A stretch of 64,000 bases of DNA from Apiosordaria backusii (GCA_030549205.1 JAUKTV010000005.1:1364001-1428000), one strand, 5' to 3'; shown: positions 33,631 through 44,568, counted from the first letter of the stretch. Numbers and translations: made by a program. Notes: a model not told the origin generated them from the sequence alone.

Positions 33631-34023
33631 TTAGGTGACCCAAAAGCCCGTCGTCCAGGCAGAGGCAAGGATTTCATAGTAGCCTGCGTCGGTCAGGTAC
33701 GAGACAGTGACCTGGAGGTAATATTCCCCAGCATATTCGACAGAAGCGTGCGCGAAAGTGAAATGCACAACTTCAACCGTTGTCCACTCATTGGGCGAAG
33801 CGTTGACTGCCCCTTTCAGTCCCGCAACTGGAATTTCCGTGCTGCTTGAGTGATACAGGATAATTGTGGCCATCAACTTGGTGTAATCGTTAATAGCTAC
33901 TCCACCCGTGTACTCTGCAGGAGTGAATGAGGCTGTTATTGCAGGGCTCATAGGCGTATTGCGCGCCACTACCTGGGGGGGGTCCGCAGTGATCCTGACG
34001 GGACCTTGGTTCAGGACGTCCAT
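33631..34023 (-). CDS. Small velvet-like protein (divergent)
   Basis: Minus-strand, intronless, 130 residues from the ATG ending at 34023; the frame stays open upstream to 34254 (207 residues), so the start is uncertain. I chose the internal Met because the upstream part is Ser/Thr/Gln filler. The pattern GPVRITADPPQVV, then TKLMATIILYHSSS, GLKGAVNASPNEW, HFTFAHASVEYAGEYYLQVT and a final ASAWTTGFWV follows the order of blocks in the velvet domain (RRPIDPPPIVQL; a strand with LVGT-VASP; FVFPDLSVRxEGxYRLRFSL; SDPFTVY). Velvet proteins are fungal beta-sandwich transcription regulators of development and secondary metabolism. Here conserved residues are weak and the usual C-terminal KxFPG is absent, so DNA binding is doubtful. 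The assignment is by pattern only. Confidence 0.5.
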   Translation of the reverse strand: MDVLNQGPVRITADPPQVVARNTPMSPAITASFTPAEYTGGVAINDYTKLMATIILYHSSSTEIPVAGLKGAVNASPNEWTTVEVVHFTFAHASVEYAGEYYLQVTVSYLTDAGYYEILASAWTTGFWVT

Positions 34024-37000
34024 GATGGTGATGTGGGAGGTTGTGGCAGGTGAAGGCTCTTGGTATTTGGCCGAGTATGCTGCTGTTTGCTGAGCAGTTT
34101 GATGAGCGATGGCGATGGTGGTGAATGAGGAAGGGAAGGTACAGCTTCTTATACTTTTTCTAGAGCTTGATTTGGTTACCATCGATTGTTGGAGGGCTGC
34201 GAGATACATATTGTTCTCGTGCTGGTTTTCGGTCACTTTGATGCCAGGAATCAACCAACCGGGTATCAGTCGACATCAGATACCGATGAGAGTGTTCCGG
34301 TGGACTGGCGTCAAAGACAAGGGGCAAACGCGTGGGGCATTTCGAACCCAAAGGGTGTCAAGAGGGTGTCAGATTCCTTTCGTTCACACCCCCCCCCCTC
34401 CCCCCCGCCCCTCATCATCACCAGCAAAGCCCTTGTGCATGGGTACATGTGGTGAACCATCAGGGCAAACTTCGAAAAATTGAAGAACGGAGCTGAGTTG
34501 GTGCGGACCCCTGCTCTCGGCTGTCAGTTGGCGGGGGAGAAGAAGGGAAAGGGAGAAGGAGGGGCAAGAGTCTCTCCCCTGGTTCCCAATGTCCAACAGA
34601 TCTCGGTCGCTGTGGCCCCCATAATGCCCTTGACCCCCTGGGACGTCTCAAATACTGAGAATTTCAAACAGAATTCCTTTCCATCTCTTCTTGTTTGTGC
34701 CAAGCTTGTAGCTGTTGAATACTAAATTCAATTCCGTTCACCTGTCATTGACTGTTCAAGGATGTGTAAGTGGACTCCCGAGGCTCTGGAAACTGGAGCG
34801 CCACTGTCTCCGCTAATTATGATTTATCACTTGTGGCGTTCAGGTCCTGAGAAATTGAATTGTCCAATAGGAACTGGTTCTGAGCAGCTCATCGCGGGGA
34901 TGGCAGCAAAAAGAACCCATGGCCGAGCGGTGTAATCATGGTGAGTGTTGTTGTTGGTCTTGGAAGTTCGAAAGAGCTGAGTACATGTATTGAGTCCAAC
35001 CAAGCTAACTACCTTGGTCAGGCCCCAGAGGGTTTGCCGGTTATAGTTTAGGGAACCAACGTTTTAGCTCCGATGCTCAAAAGAATCCTACCTAGATATT
35101 CAGATCAGAACTGGAACAGGGCTGACCTAGAGCTCCCAAGAGAGCAGCCCAACTGAGCAAACATGCCGTGGTAAGACAATAGTTGAATACGGTAGGTTGA
35201 AATCGGCTGTCTATCGTCCAGTATAATTTTGATATCCAGAATTCCTATGTAATGATTGGTTACTCATGGTGAAGACGTCAGAAACTTAAAGGTCTCCTGC
35301 CAGATCTGAGATAGCGCCACCCCTGCCATATGCAGCCGCTTCATCTCACATTTATCTTCGATCATGGCGTTTCGGTTAACAGGTGCAGATCATAAAATGC
35401 TTCTCAACGGTAGGTACGTACAGTACACCCATGATTTGTCAAGCCACAAATTTGTTCTGTTTGAACTCCTTTGGCCACCCCATATGATTTGCCATCGGGG
35501 CCTCGGAGAGTCCTCCGAGACGTGGGGATTCGTGCGGGTGTTTCTGTCGTTTTCCGAAAACTGATAGTGGGAGGTGGCGTTAAGGTGGCAGCAGAGGCTC
35601 CGGGTGGGATGCCATGCACATATGTGGTGGAACGTCCAGGGTCCTCATGACGCAGACCATGCGACAATGGCTGCTGTGATACGACCTACCCGAGACTCGA
35701 ATCCTGTGCCGAGAGGCTGGTGAGAAGGATAAAGTCGTACCGCAAGTCGTCGGCAACCTCATATCGCTGCCCATGAGCACCTGATCACACGAGGTTGAAG
35801 AGGGATGGGTGCGCCTAGACAAAGGCAAAAAGTGTGGTTGGTGACAGGTGGAGCTGGGTACTGTGCCAGAAGCAAGCCGGCAGAGGAGCTCCTGAGGGTC
35901 CAACCCTCTGGCGGCCCTCCCTTGCGTGATTGATAATGGAGATAACTGGCGTCAGCAAACGGAGCCTTTGTAACCGATCAGTGTTCAAACATGGCGTGGC
36001 CGGAAGTCTCGTTTGTAGCGCGGAGCAGAACAAGACAGGACGAAAGGCTCCCAGGCCGCGAACAAAAGAATAGGTACTGCTTCGCAAGTCAACGCTAATA
36101 ACGATGTAAACTATGCTTTTGAGAATGGTAGATACCTACGTCTATCACACTACTTAATAGACCTTAACAGATAGTTAGTAGGCTTAAGAAGCAGTAGATT
36201 TGCCTAAAAGGATGGTTCAGCAGGCCTTCAATGCAATCGGAACGCCGATATCTCGCCGTTCCCATGTGGTGGGTCCTGCAGCAGTCCCCAAGGTACATTT
36301 CTGTTCACGTCATGCCTCCCTTCTGAGTCACGAGGAAGCCTCGAGACTGCTTTCAAGTTATGTTATCACCGGGGCGGTAGGAGACCCCGAGGTTGACTAG
36401 GTACCTACGTCGTAACGTGGTACTACTTCCTGATTCCGACTTCAAACAAGCCAGTCCTTCGAAGCTGTTTCACAGAAAGTTGCATGGTAACTTTGCTTGT
36501 GGGCGGAAGGCACTACCAAAATTGATTGATGAGAACGAAACAATCTCAAACCTTTAACTCCAGCGGTGCTGGCCTCACAGAATGCCTCTGGGGCGGGGGG
36601 GGGGACAATCATGCAAGAGCTTCCCAAGAACACATTCAGCATACCTTACCCTACTCATCCAACATACCTAGCACATTGAGCACACCTTTCACATTCAACA
36701 CACCTTAGGTACACACCAACTGGTCCATAGAACCGCCCGGGGCATTAAAGCATCATTCAAACAATCAAAGCTCACTTCAGCAAAACATCTGTCTACTTCG
36801 TTTAGCGTACACCGACCAAGTCACCATTCTCGCTCTATACCCCCTCATTTTCAAATCTCTTCCGTCTTTTCACAGGCAAGCCATTGTTATAACAACGCTA
36901 ACCCCCGTTTTCTTGCCATTATCGCCCGGGTACGCACAAGTCCTATCGTTTACTTATCCATTACCTCTCTGTCCTCCAAAACAAACCACCATGCCCCCTA

Positions 37001-37795
37001 GACTCACTCCGAGATCGTACACTATCCAGGCAAACGTTCTGTAGCCACGCGCCCTGCTTCTCAAACGAACGATAGCACATTCGAAGCTTTGCTGCTTATC
37101 AAGAAATTTCCACAGCAAAATGAAGGCTACGATGCGCGCTTCGAGCCATGTTGTAAACCTCGAAAGCAGAGAAGAATACGTGGCACATTGTTTTCAATTA
37201 TCCTTTGTTTCTTATACTCAGACAGACTTACACACGCTACCAATGTAAACAAATCCCTTCCTCAAGCTGACCCTCTGAAATCCTCCCCCCCCCTATTCCC
37301 CCCTTTCGCCAGGTTCACCCATAACGTTAAAAGCCCACCCCCACAAACACTCCCAGGAAGGTATCACCATAAACGACTTTTTGCTTTGATTTACTTCTTG
37401 TTCCTAAATTCCACTTCCAACTACTCCATAGAACCCTTCGTGCCAGCTGTAGCCAATTATCAATGTGCAAAGAAAAGATAAGCTCCCTGCCCAAGGTTGA
37501 GAGACGAGGAAAAAAATACATTTTGATACATGATAGTGAAAAAGGTATGTGTGGCAACTAAACACGGCGCATGTGTGGTATAAGCCCGCGCGAAAATAAA
37601 CCAGAAAGGGGCAAGGATAGCAAAATCTTGCAAAAACGCCGTCGCTTTCCTTTCTCTTCCAAAGTTGTTCTTCCTCTGCCCGTGTGGTATTGGTAGAGTT
37701 GAAGTGATGGGTATCCATTATCTGCCTCCGTTCCTTTCCTAGTGTATCGCGCCGTTGTCGGCTTCGCGGTTGTGGTATCGCCTCAACAAACAACC
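34024..37795. other. 3.8-kb gene-poor region
   Basis: No supported gene. It holds C-runs at 34389-34398 and 34400-34406, a G10 run at 36595-36604, a TA-rich patch at about 36080-36195 (possible mutation-decayed repeat), and several partial copies of the CCTAGGTA motif. The 37080-37480 stretch, rich in poly-C/CT, might be a leader, but no gene follows it on the plus strand. Confidence 0.45.
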
Positions 37796-38793
37796 TTAAG
37801 CATTGGTGGCGCTGCTGTGACGAGGCCGCTTCCTCGCGCTGCCAGCCGCGGGGTGCATCTTCTCGTTGCGCTCCCTCTTGAGCTTCTCGTCCAATACGCG
37901 GGCTGTAATTCTATCGTTAGTCCTCTCCTCAAGTATACCCAGATCATATAACAGAAAAACGTACTGAGAACATCGTAACCGAACTGGGGAAACTCCAAGC
38001 ACAAGTTCCTGAACTCGTCCTCGGCCTCGGCGCGCAGGGTGTGCGACCTCGTGGCCCAAAAGTTGGCGACAGGGGCACGGATGCTCGTGTCGTCCTTGGG
38101 GGTGAACTCGTAGACGTACCGCGCGTAGGCGATCTCGCCCTTGGCGGTGGAGTTGACGCAGTGGATCTTGCTCGAGGCCAGGTTCTTGAGGTTGTTGAGG
38201 CCAAACTTCTCGGCCAGGGTGTAGACCTTGGCGTGCTTGAGCAGCTGCTCGCCCGTGTAGTCGACGTCGGGGATGGAGGCGTCCTTCTCGAGGCTGCGCT
38301 GGCCGGCGATCTTCTTGGGGAAGTAGTCGCCCGTGTAGAGGAACTCGAGGAAGCAGCCCATGGCGTCCAGGTCTTCGTTGGGGAGCTCGATTTGACGGGG
38401 CTAGAGAGTGACATGAAATCAGCACGCATCCTACCCCAGAGCGCGCAAAGGTCGCAGCAAAGTGAGACTTGCGCTTCCATCATCAGCAAACTCAGCGATG
38501 CGATCCGCGAAATACGGGCTCTGGGTCAGTAGCCCCTGGTGAGCCGTCAAGATGGTCTCGTCATCGTTGGTGCCGATTAGCAGAGTCACGATGGGGCTCG
38601 TCAGGTACTGCAAGAAGGTGATGCGCGGCGCGGGGGCATCATCGGGACCGCCCTCAGCAAAAGGCAGATCAGCATTGTCGGTGGTCGCGGCAGCAGCGGC
38701 AGGAGCATCGCCTCCCTCAGCCATCTCGACATCGCCAGTCTGCTGGGTGGCCGGAGTGTCTTCGACTATCTCCTCGTTGAAGCTATCGGCCAT
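37796..38793 (-). CDS. BTB/POZ domain protein with a GC-AG intron
   Basis: Minus strand, exons 38793-38473, 38400-37965 and 37902-37796, giving 287 residues. Residues 1-55 are acidic and Ala-rich. From about 57 a BTB/POZ fold follows: YLTSPIVTLLIGTNDDETIL then TAHQGLLTQSPYFADRIAEF, then IELPNEDLDAMGCFLEFLYT plus GDY, typical of fungal BTB proteins that act as protein-interaction or Cul3-adaptor modules. The C-terminus is basic (RKRPRHSS), a likely nuclear signal. Intron 1 (38472-38401) only joins the frame if its donor is GCAAGT, the canonical GC-type donor; the nearby GT would put exon 2 out of frame. Intron 2 (37964-37903) has GTACGT. The partner or target is unknown. Confidence 0.83.
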
Positions 38794-39523
38794 TGTGTCG
38801 GTTTGAGATAATGTTAAAGAGTAAAGTTAATTGGTCGGCGCGAATTGAACAAGTCTAGTTGGTTGGCGCGATTTGAATGCTTGGTTTGGAGAACCGTTGG
38901 GGTCTCCAGCTAGTCTTCAAGCCCGCTGATGATGATGCGCCGATAAGAAAGCGAGCGTGAAGAATACAATGGAATTGATTGAGACGGATGATTCTCCACC
39001 AGTGGGGTTGAGGCTGATGGTTGTCCGAGGGACGATGGGCTGTCGCAAAAGAGTGAGAGGGAAAGGAAGCTCTCTCTTTTCCACCGAGCTGCCGACCGCA
39101 AAGCTGTGGAGCTCCTGCATTGGTTGCCCAAGAGACAAAGGACAAAGGCTGTGTGGGTGCCTGGAATACTAGGCACACTAACAGAGAAGCACCTTGATGG
39201 CTCGAGCGTTTCCTGGTGGGCTTGTTCCGGTTTCAGGGGCAGATCAACAGACCATCACCAGTGCAAAATGTGTAAGGCGTAAAATGTTGGAGAATATTCT
39301 TTTGTGTTTTCTGCTATGTTCTCAGCGTAATTATGAAATTCCCGGGTGGAGTGCAACGCTCGTCACCCTCGATATCCCCGACACAGCAAACGCAGCAAGT
39401 GTATAAAATCTGTTCTTCCGAGCCAAAGATAACCATTATATAACCGCTATTCCCATCGCCTAATATACAGAGTCTCAAAAGCATTAACCATGCTCATCCC
39501 GATATCATGAACGTCTTCGCTCT
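38794..39523. other. Promoter region of the BTB gene and 3' flank of set9
   Basis: No supported gene. Minus-strand open frames here (38855-39178) are probably leader or promoter of the BTB gene. Confidence 0.45.
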
Positions 39524-41575
39524 TCATGCATCCTCAATGACCTTCGCGCTCGCCCTACGAGCCCGACCACTACGCCGAACTCCATCGTGGGCAGCGTTCG
39601 CTGTCACCTCTACCTTTGGGACCAAACTCTCCCGGACTCTGGCCCTACCCCTTTGCGGAGGATTGTTCCCCCCTTCGGTATCTATGGTCGACTCCCTCTG
39701 CGAGCCTGCCCGCCAAAACTTCTTCCCCCGCGCCCTAGCCTCGTCTTCTGGATCCAGGAAACGATTGATGAGTCTGTGGTCCAGAATGCGTTCCTCCTTA
39801 TCGTTCTTGCCTGCCGGCTGGGTCTTGGGCCAGACGTAGCCATACAGCTTGGAATGGCGCTCGCAGCGGGGACAATTAGCTCTGGTGAAGTAAGCATCTT
39901 TCTGAACAAAGGCTGCGTTGCAGTTGGTGCAGTGAATCCATGCCGTCTCGGGCTCTGAGAGCAACAGAGGCGTGAGGGTGTAGTCCCCTGGCACGCGGCC
40001 CTTTTGCGCAGGTGGTGGCGAGGATGGACGAGCGGCTTGTCCTTTCTTGAGAGCCTTCGCCTTTGCTACCGGTGTCGTTGGAGCTGTAGCATCGCTGGAG
40101 GGTGGCATTGGGACTACTACTTCAGCTGTTGGTGTAGCTTCCGCCGACTCAGTGTTGTTGTTCAGCTCTTCAGCTGGAGGAGTAATTTCCGTTGTGGGCA
40201 AAATCTCTGGGAAGTCGTACGACCTTTGAGGAATCGGGGAGATGGCCTCGGGAAGCTGCTGTACGTCGATCTCAGCGGCAGACTGCTCAATTTTCAGGAT
40301 CTCAATCGCCTGCTTGATGGGCGTAGGGTCAGGTGAAAGAATCAGGCCTTCTGGCGAGCCTGAAGAGGGTGTCGTGACATCAGTGAAATTCGCGCTGCCA
40401 GCCTCAGATGAAAGCGGGCTGCGCGAAAGTTCGGATTCTGAGCTTCCTCTCGAAATTGGCGACCCGATTGTTGTAGGTACAAGGTCAAAATGCATAGTTT
40501 TGAGTCGCTTAGCTGGGGTGATGGGCGGGGTGCCGAGGGTTGCTGTTGCCGCATCTCTTTTGCGAACCTGGCCCGAACCTTCTGAGCGCCCGGTATCTGC
40601 CGACTCAACTGTTGATTGCCTATCTCCCAGCCTCATTTGGCTGCCCCGTTTCTTGGGAATCCTCGGACGGATGTCCGGGGTTACGGACGGAGTTCGAGAG
40701 CCCGATCCGGCCACGCTCTCATCCCGCAACCTCCGCCGGAACGAATAACCCTGTGAAGCAGCCAAATCGTCCTCAATGCTCCGCTTTACCGAAGCGCTCC
40801 CCTCCTCTTGTTGCCAGCCATTGACCTGTCTGTCCTCGCACGTCTGGCACAAGCACTCGCAATTGTCCTCCCCAAAGTAGCTCTCGCTGTAGCTGACTGT
40901 GATCTCCTCGCCGACCCCAATGTCCCTGCATGCAATAATCTCAATCCCTGCCTGGCCGCAAGTAACGAGCCGGGCATTCGCGTTACAGTCGTGATTGGCA
41001 AACCGGGCAGGACCCATGAACAAGCTGGTCGATTTGCTCCTGCTGCTGACCACCAGGCTGAAATCCTTCTTGCGCGACGCCATCTCCGCCTCCTCCTCAG
41101 GGGTAATTGTCACCTGGATTCCGGCCAGATATTTGATTGTCTCATTTCGCCTGATGAAGCGCCGGGCTGTGATGCTGGCCTCGTATGTGACAATGGTGTA
41201 GCGATTGGTCGCATTGACTTCGAAGGGGCAGTCTGGAAGGTATGTCGACATGTAGCGCCGTAGGTGGGCCTTGAAGTCATCCTTTTCCCTGGGAGTTTTG
41301 AGGCCATTGTAGAATCGTTTCAAGCCGTCGGTCGCAAGCAGTTTCTCTTCGGCTGTTTTGAGATCCGAGTTGATGATGAGGTGAGTTTGGATAAGCTTGG
41401 CAATCTCTTCCTCTTTGACGCCCCGCGAGGGGTGGTATGATGTGCGATTTTTGGGAATGGTGGTCCAGTAGTAGGTGCGGTCGATCAGGGCATCGGTCAA
41501 GATGTCATCGTAAGCGGCCAGTTGGGCAAGCGTGAGCTTCTTCTTTTGACCTTGGGCCGGTGTCCGGGGCGGCAT
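39524..41575 (-). CDS. set9: Histone H4-K20 methyltransferase SET9 (Suv4-20 type)
   Basis: Minus strand, single exon, 683 residues. The N-terminal helical region (LAAYDDILTDALIDRTYYWT) and the SET core (about 117-235) are those of Set9/KMT5. NHDC (194-197) is the AdoMet-binding NHxC, GEEITVSYSESYFG (222-235) carries the catalytic-site Tyr, and CECLCQTC (239-246) is the post-SET zinc site. The middle (about 260-570) is Ser/Pro/Thr-rich and disordered. Near the C-terminus HCTNCNAAFVQKDAYF followed by CPRCERHSKLYGYVWPKT forms a CxxC/CxxC zinc module conserved in fungal SET9. It trimethylates Lys20 of histone H4, acting in DNA-damage checkpoint signalling and, in filamentous fungi, heterochromatin. 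Divergent from uL14m across 929 bases. Confidence 0.95.
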   Translation of the reverse strand: MPPRTPAQGQKKKLTLAQLAAYDDILTDALIDRTYYWTTIPKNRTSYHPSRGVKEEEIAKLIQTHLIINSDLKTAEEKLLATDGLKRFYNGLKTPREKDDFKAHLRRYMSTYLPDCPFEVNATNRYTIVTYEASITARRFIRRNETIKYLAGIQVTITPEEEAEMASRKKDFSLVVSSRSKSTSLFMGPARFANHDCNANARLVTCGQAGIEIIACRDIGVGEEITVSYSESYFGEDNCECLCQTCEDRQVNGWQQEEGSASVKRSIEDDLAASQGYSFRRRLRDESVAGSGSRTPSVTPDIRPRIPKKRGSQMRLGDRQSTVESADTGRSEGSGQVRKRDAATATLGTPPITPAKRLKTMHFDLVPTTIGSPISRGSSESELSRSPLSSEAGSANFTDVTTPSSGSPEGLILSPDPTPIKQAIEILKIEQSAAEIDVQQLPEAISPIPQRSYDFPEILPTTEITPPAEELNNNTESAEATPTAEVVVPMPPSSDATAPTTPVAKAKALKKGQAARPSSPPPAQKGRVPGDYTLTPLLLSEPETAWIHCTNCNAAFVQKDAYFTRANCPRCERHSKLYGYVWPKTQPAGKNDKEERILDHRLINRFLDPEDEARARGKKFWRAGSQRESTIDTEGGNNPPQRGRARVRESLVPKVEVTANAAHDGVRRSGRARRASAKVIEDA

Positions 41576-42504
41576 GTTGTACTCCGTAGGTAGGGATGTC
41601 TGTCGTGTGTTGAGGGTTTGGTGAGAACGAAAAAGTTGTGGGGGTGAGTGACGAAAACGAAAGTTGAAGTCGGGTCGGGTGTCGGCGGAAGAAAGAAGGA
41701 GTGAGTGAGTGGACGAAGGGGGTCAATCTTTGATGCGAGACTTGACTGCCTTCATGCGACCAGATCGGGTCGGCCCCAAGTGCCAATAATGGCTTTTTTA
41801 GGTTCCTTTGTAGGAAGGGAAGAGGAGCCGACCTGCAGCGGCTGGGCCGACAATTAGATGTGTGTGGTATGACAGATGCACCTCAAACCTCGGGCTCAGC
41901 CTCTAGCTGCAATTGACGTGCCAATGCCAGTTGTCGTCATAAGCTGAGGTACGTATTCCGAATATAGAGATCGATAGAGACTAGGAGTGACTTGACCTTT
42001 GACTCCCGAAACCGAAACCTGGGACTGTGCATCAGGGAAGAAGGTCAGACGGGAAAAGGGGGAAAACGACGGCGAGAGAGAGAGGATCCTCTCGCGGTCT
42101 GCGTGGTTGCCGTCTCGTTGCCAGGGAAATTGAGGGGGCTAGGCGAGTTGACCACCAAATCTGGCGGAATCTGGCGGGGACAGCGCGTGCCAACAAGCTG
42201 ATCCCCGTCGCGAGATTTTGCGCTTTGCTTCTCATTGGTCAACTTCCATCCTGGCTGGGTCCACGGTCGCCGGTACATCGGTACAAGCTAAAGAGCTTGC
42301 ATGAGGATCCCGATTCGGCATGGTTTCATCAGCAACCATCTCTTCGTCCTTACATAAGCACAGCCTTGTGCTCCTCGGGTCGGCGCGAACAATTTTCCAC
42401 AGCCAGGACATCGCGACATGGCAATTGGTCGGCCACACTGGACTCGGGAGCTTCACGATCAACAACGACACCATCTAGGCACGGTCTGGCCGTCCGACGA
42501 CAAG
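41576..42504. promoter_or_regulatory. Divergent promoter region of set9 and mrpl14
   Basis: 929 bases between the two start codons, pointing away from each other. No gene seen. A long plus-strand open frame (42027-42683) crosses the real exons of the ribosomal protein in the wrong frame and is not supported. Confidence 0.5.
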
Positions 42505-43012
42505 ATGATTCAATTAAAGGTATTCTTCGCTTCTTATGCTACCCCAAAAACCAAAAGAAGCTAACTGTGTGTGGTAGAGCATGCTTAACTGCATCGACAA
42601 CTCTGGCGCCGCCATTGTTGAATGCGCCATGGTCATCGGCCAAAAGAGACATGCCTCGATCGGTACGACGATTTACGCTGTAAACCTCCGAAGAAACATC
42701 ACATAACTAACAACCACAGGCGACCGGATCGTGGTGGTGGTGCAGAAGCAGAGAGATGCGGGAGCTGCCGGTATGGCCGCTGCCTCGGGCGCCAAGGTCA
42801 AGCGTGGTGATATCAGACATGCCGTGGTAGTGCGGACGAAGCAAAAGGTCACCCGGAGAGACGGAAGCTGCATCAAGTTCGACGACAACGCCTGTGTCCT
42901 GATCAACAAGTCTGGCGATCCCATTGGATCTCGTATCAACGGTGTCGTGGGCATGGAGTTGCGCAAGAAGAAGTGGAGCAGAATTCTCAGCATGGCCCCC
43001 TCACAGGCATGA
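42505..43012 (+). CDS. Mitochondrial large-subunit ribosomal protein uL14m
   Basis: Three exons, 42505-42519, 42578-42662 and 42720-43012, give 130 residues. The start MIQLK, then SMLNCIDNSGAAIVECAMVI and IGDRIVVVVQKQRD, is the L14 fold signature. KVKRGDIRHAVVVRTKQKV and DGSCIKFDDNACVLINKSGD cover the rest, ending with RINGVVGMELRKKKWSRIL. The bacterial-type L14 sequence (not the eukaryotic uL14/Rpl23 form) marks it as the mitochondrial protein, equivalent to yeast Mrpl38. It sits at the subunit interface of the mitoribosome. Its first coding exon is only 15 nt, so simple gene prediction would miss it. A presequence is not obvious, as for some other mitochondrial L14 proteins. Confidence 0.93.
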
Positions 43013-43449
43013 ATCAAGACCAACAACAATAAAAAATGTAAAAAGCAAATGACAAAACGGATCATCAGGGTGTATCATATCATTGTGTCACGGGGCAGTG
43101 GCATCAGAACGGCGTTATACGGCGTCCTGTAGACTACTTGTACAACTTCCATACAGGCCAAACTACTCCAATCACCTCCTTCACGTCATGTTTTTTCAGT
43201 CCAACAATACAGCGGCCCAGTAATAAAGATTAATTTCCATCGGATGGTGCCTCCTACCCTCAAAGCCAAGTTTTGTTTTCCCTAGTAAAGTAATAAACGT
43301 CTCCTCGCTCCCTATAGCAATCTCGCCAAACGCCGTGGTATGCAAATGTTCCCTTGCCCGCTGATATACAGGTCTACGATGCGACAAGTCCACAGAAAAT
43401 CCTTCTCTGATCGCCATCAAGCTGGGGGTACCGTCGAAGAATCAAACTC
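43013..43449. other. Convergent spacer between uL14m and RPB9
   Basis: No gene. The two genes point toward each other, so this holds both 3' untranslated regions. Confidence 0.55.
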
Positions 43450-44568
43450 TTATTGGTAAATGTTACCGCAATAGCAGCACACATAAAAGAGTTTCTGATA
43501 GGGTCAGTAACTTGTGGGCGTCGAGCATGTCAAGTCTGGGGCTTCTCACCATTCCCGTTTCAGCGCTTCGCTGCTGCGACTGAAAGAAGACGGCCTCCTG
43601 ATGGTTGCAAGAGGGGCAAGTGCGCTGTTCTCTTGGCAGCTAGAGCAGAAACCCCGTCAGCCACTGGCCCAAATACCGCAAACGTGAAAAACCCAATGGC
43701 CCTCCTTCGCCTTTAACCAAATAAACACCGGAACTCCAGCCCGCTGTCTAACTGTGTATGTGTGCGGGGTATGATGGTCGAGAAAAAGGAATAGTCGTGT
43801 ATGTCGCTGGACTAAGAGAAAAACGCCGTGTTTCCCAGGGATGTTATACAATTGTACATCAAATCATGTCGTCATCGTGGTCGTCGTGTCAAGTGGTGCG
43901 TATCGAGAGTACCTTCGAGACTACACCGCAGCACTCTGAGCGAACGCGTATTGTGACACGGTGTTGTTCTCGGGTTCAAACCCCATGGCCTCCTCTTCAT
44001 CCTCCTCCATCAAGTCTCCGAAGTATTGCTCGCTCCGGGCCATGAAATCGGCAAGGTTATCGCGGTTGTCTTGCCAGGCGCAAATGTCGGCGTCACCCTG
44101 ATCAAGTCGCAAGAAGTCCTGGAGCGGCACCGTCGCGGCGGGGTTGTGGGCATCGGCGGGAAGAACGGAGAGGCGATCTTTGCATATCTCGCACGAGATC
44201 ATGCGGCCGCACGTCAGGCAGCAGACAAAAGCGCAGTGATCCGGGTTCCGGTTTTCAGACGAGCTAGCATGATGAGAGGCAACAGAAGATTCACCCACCG
44301 TAGGATCAGAGCCAACATCCTGAGTCACGCCGGCCGTCTCGCCAGCGGCGTTGTTGAGGATATTGCGGAAGATGCACGACGAGGTAGCCTCTTCGGAGAA
44401 GTTGCAGGTGCGGCACGTAAACATCAGCCTGCGGTCGGCCTCATCTTCCTTGGGGTAGAGCATGTTGCTGCATTCCGAGCAGAAGCGAAATGTGATTTGC
44501 TCGAGGGGCTTCTGGCCATGGGACTGCGACTGGTCGCCCGAAGCCGAGGGTGCTGGTGATGAAGCCAT
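43450..44568 (-). CDS. rpb9: RNA polymerase II subunit RPB9 (canonical spliced form)
   Basis: Minus strand, exons 44568-44299, 43639-43550 and 43494-43450, giving 134 residues. Exon 1 holds the N-terminal zinc ribbon (C30, C33, C52, C55: FRFCSECSNMLYPKEDEA, MFTCRTCNFSEEA) and the conserved NNAAGETAGVTQDVGSDPT. Exon 2 encodes LPREQRTCPSCNHQEAVFFQ and SQQRSAETGM. Exon 3 encodes KLFYVCCYCGNIYQ and the stop. Together exons 2-3 form the TFIIS-like second zinc ribbon that RPB9 uses for proofreading and start-site selection. Both introns are GT-AG in phase 0 (donors GTGGGT and GTGAGA; acceptors CTCTAG and ATCAG). Intron 1 is 659 nt, about ten times the local norm, and holds an in-frame extension listed separately. 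An A16 run lies in the leader. Confidence 0.92.
43921..44568 (-). CDS. Alternative RPB9 isoform from intron-1 retention (candidate)
   Basis: Reading through the RPB9 intron-1 donor, the frame stays open for 125 more codons to a TAG at 43921-43923, giving 215 residues in all. The tail is protein-like, with strong GC bias at third positions: a His/Ser stretch, a Cys cluster (HCAFVCCLTC at 111-120, SCEICKDRL at 125-133), then QDFLRLDQGDADICAWQDN, MARSEQYFGDLMEEDEEEAM and FEPENN. The Cys cluster partly mimics the second zinc ribbon (FVCxxC) but lacks its first CxxC. This could be an alternative terminal exon, or a separate coding unit caught in the intron. Without transcripts I cannot tell; the codon bias argues against plain intron sequence. 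Confidence 0.45.
   Translation of the reverse strand: MASSPAPSASGDQSQSHGQKPLEQITFRFCSECSNMLYPKEDEADRRLMFTCRTCNFSEEATSSCIFRNILNNAAGETAGVTQDVGSDPTVGESSVASHHASSSENRNPDHCAFVCCLTCGRMISCEICKDRLSVLPADAHNPAATVPLQDFLRLDQGDADICAWQDNRDNLADFMARSEQYFGDLMEEDEEEAMGFEPENNTVSQYAFAQSAAV

Noticed and set aside
34911..34985. tRNA-like A box (TGGCCGAGCGG) with a TTCGAAA downstream
   Set aside because: No acceptor stem pairing and no proper anticodon or T-arm; not a tRNA.
42027..42683. 218-codon plus-strand open frame across the uL14m start
   Set aside because: It runs through the real uL14m exons and introns in the wrong frame.
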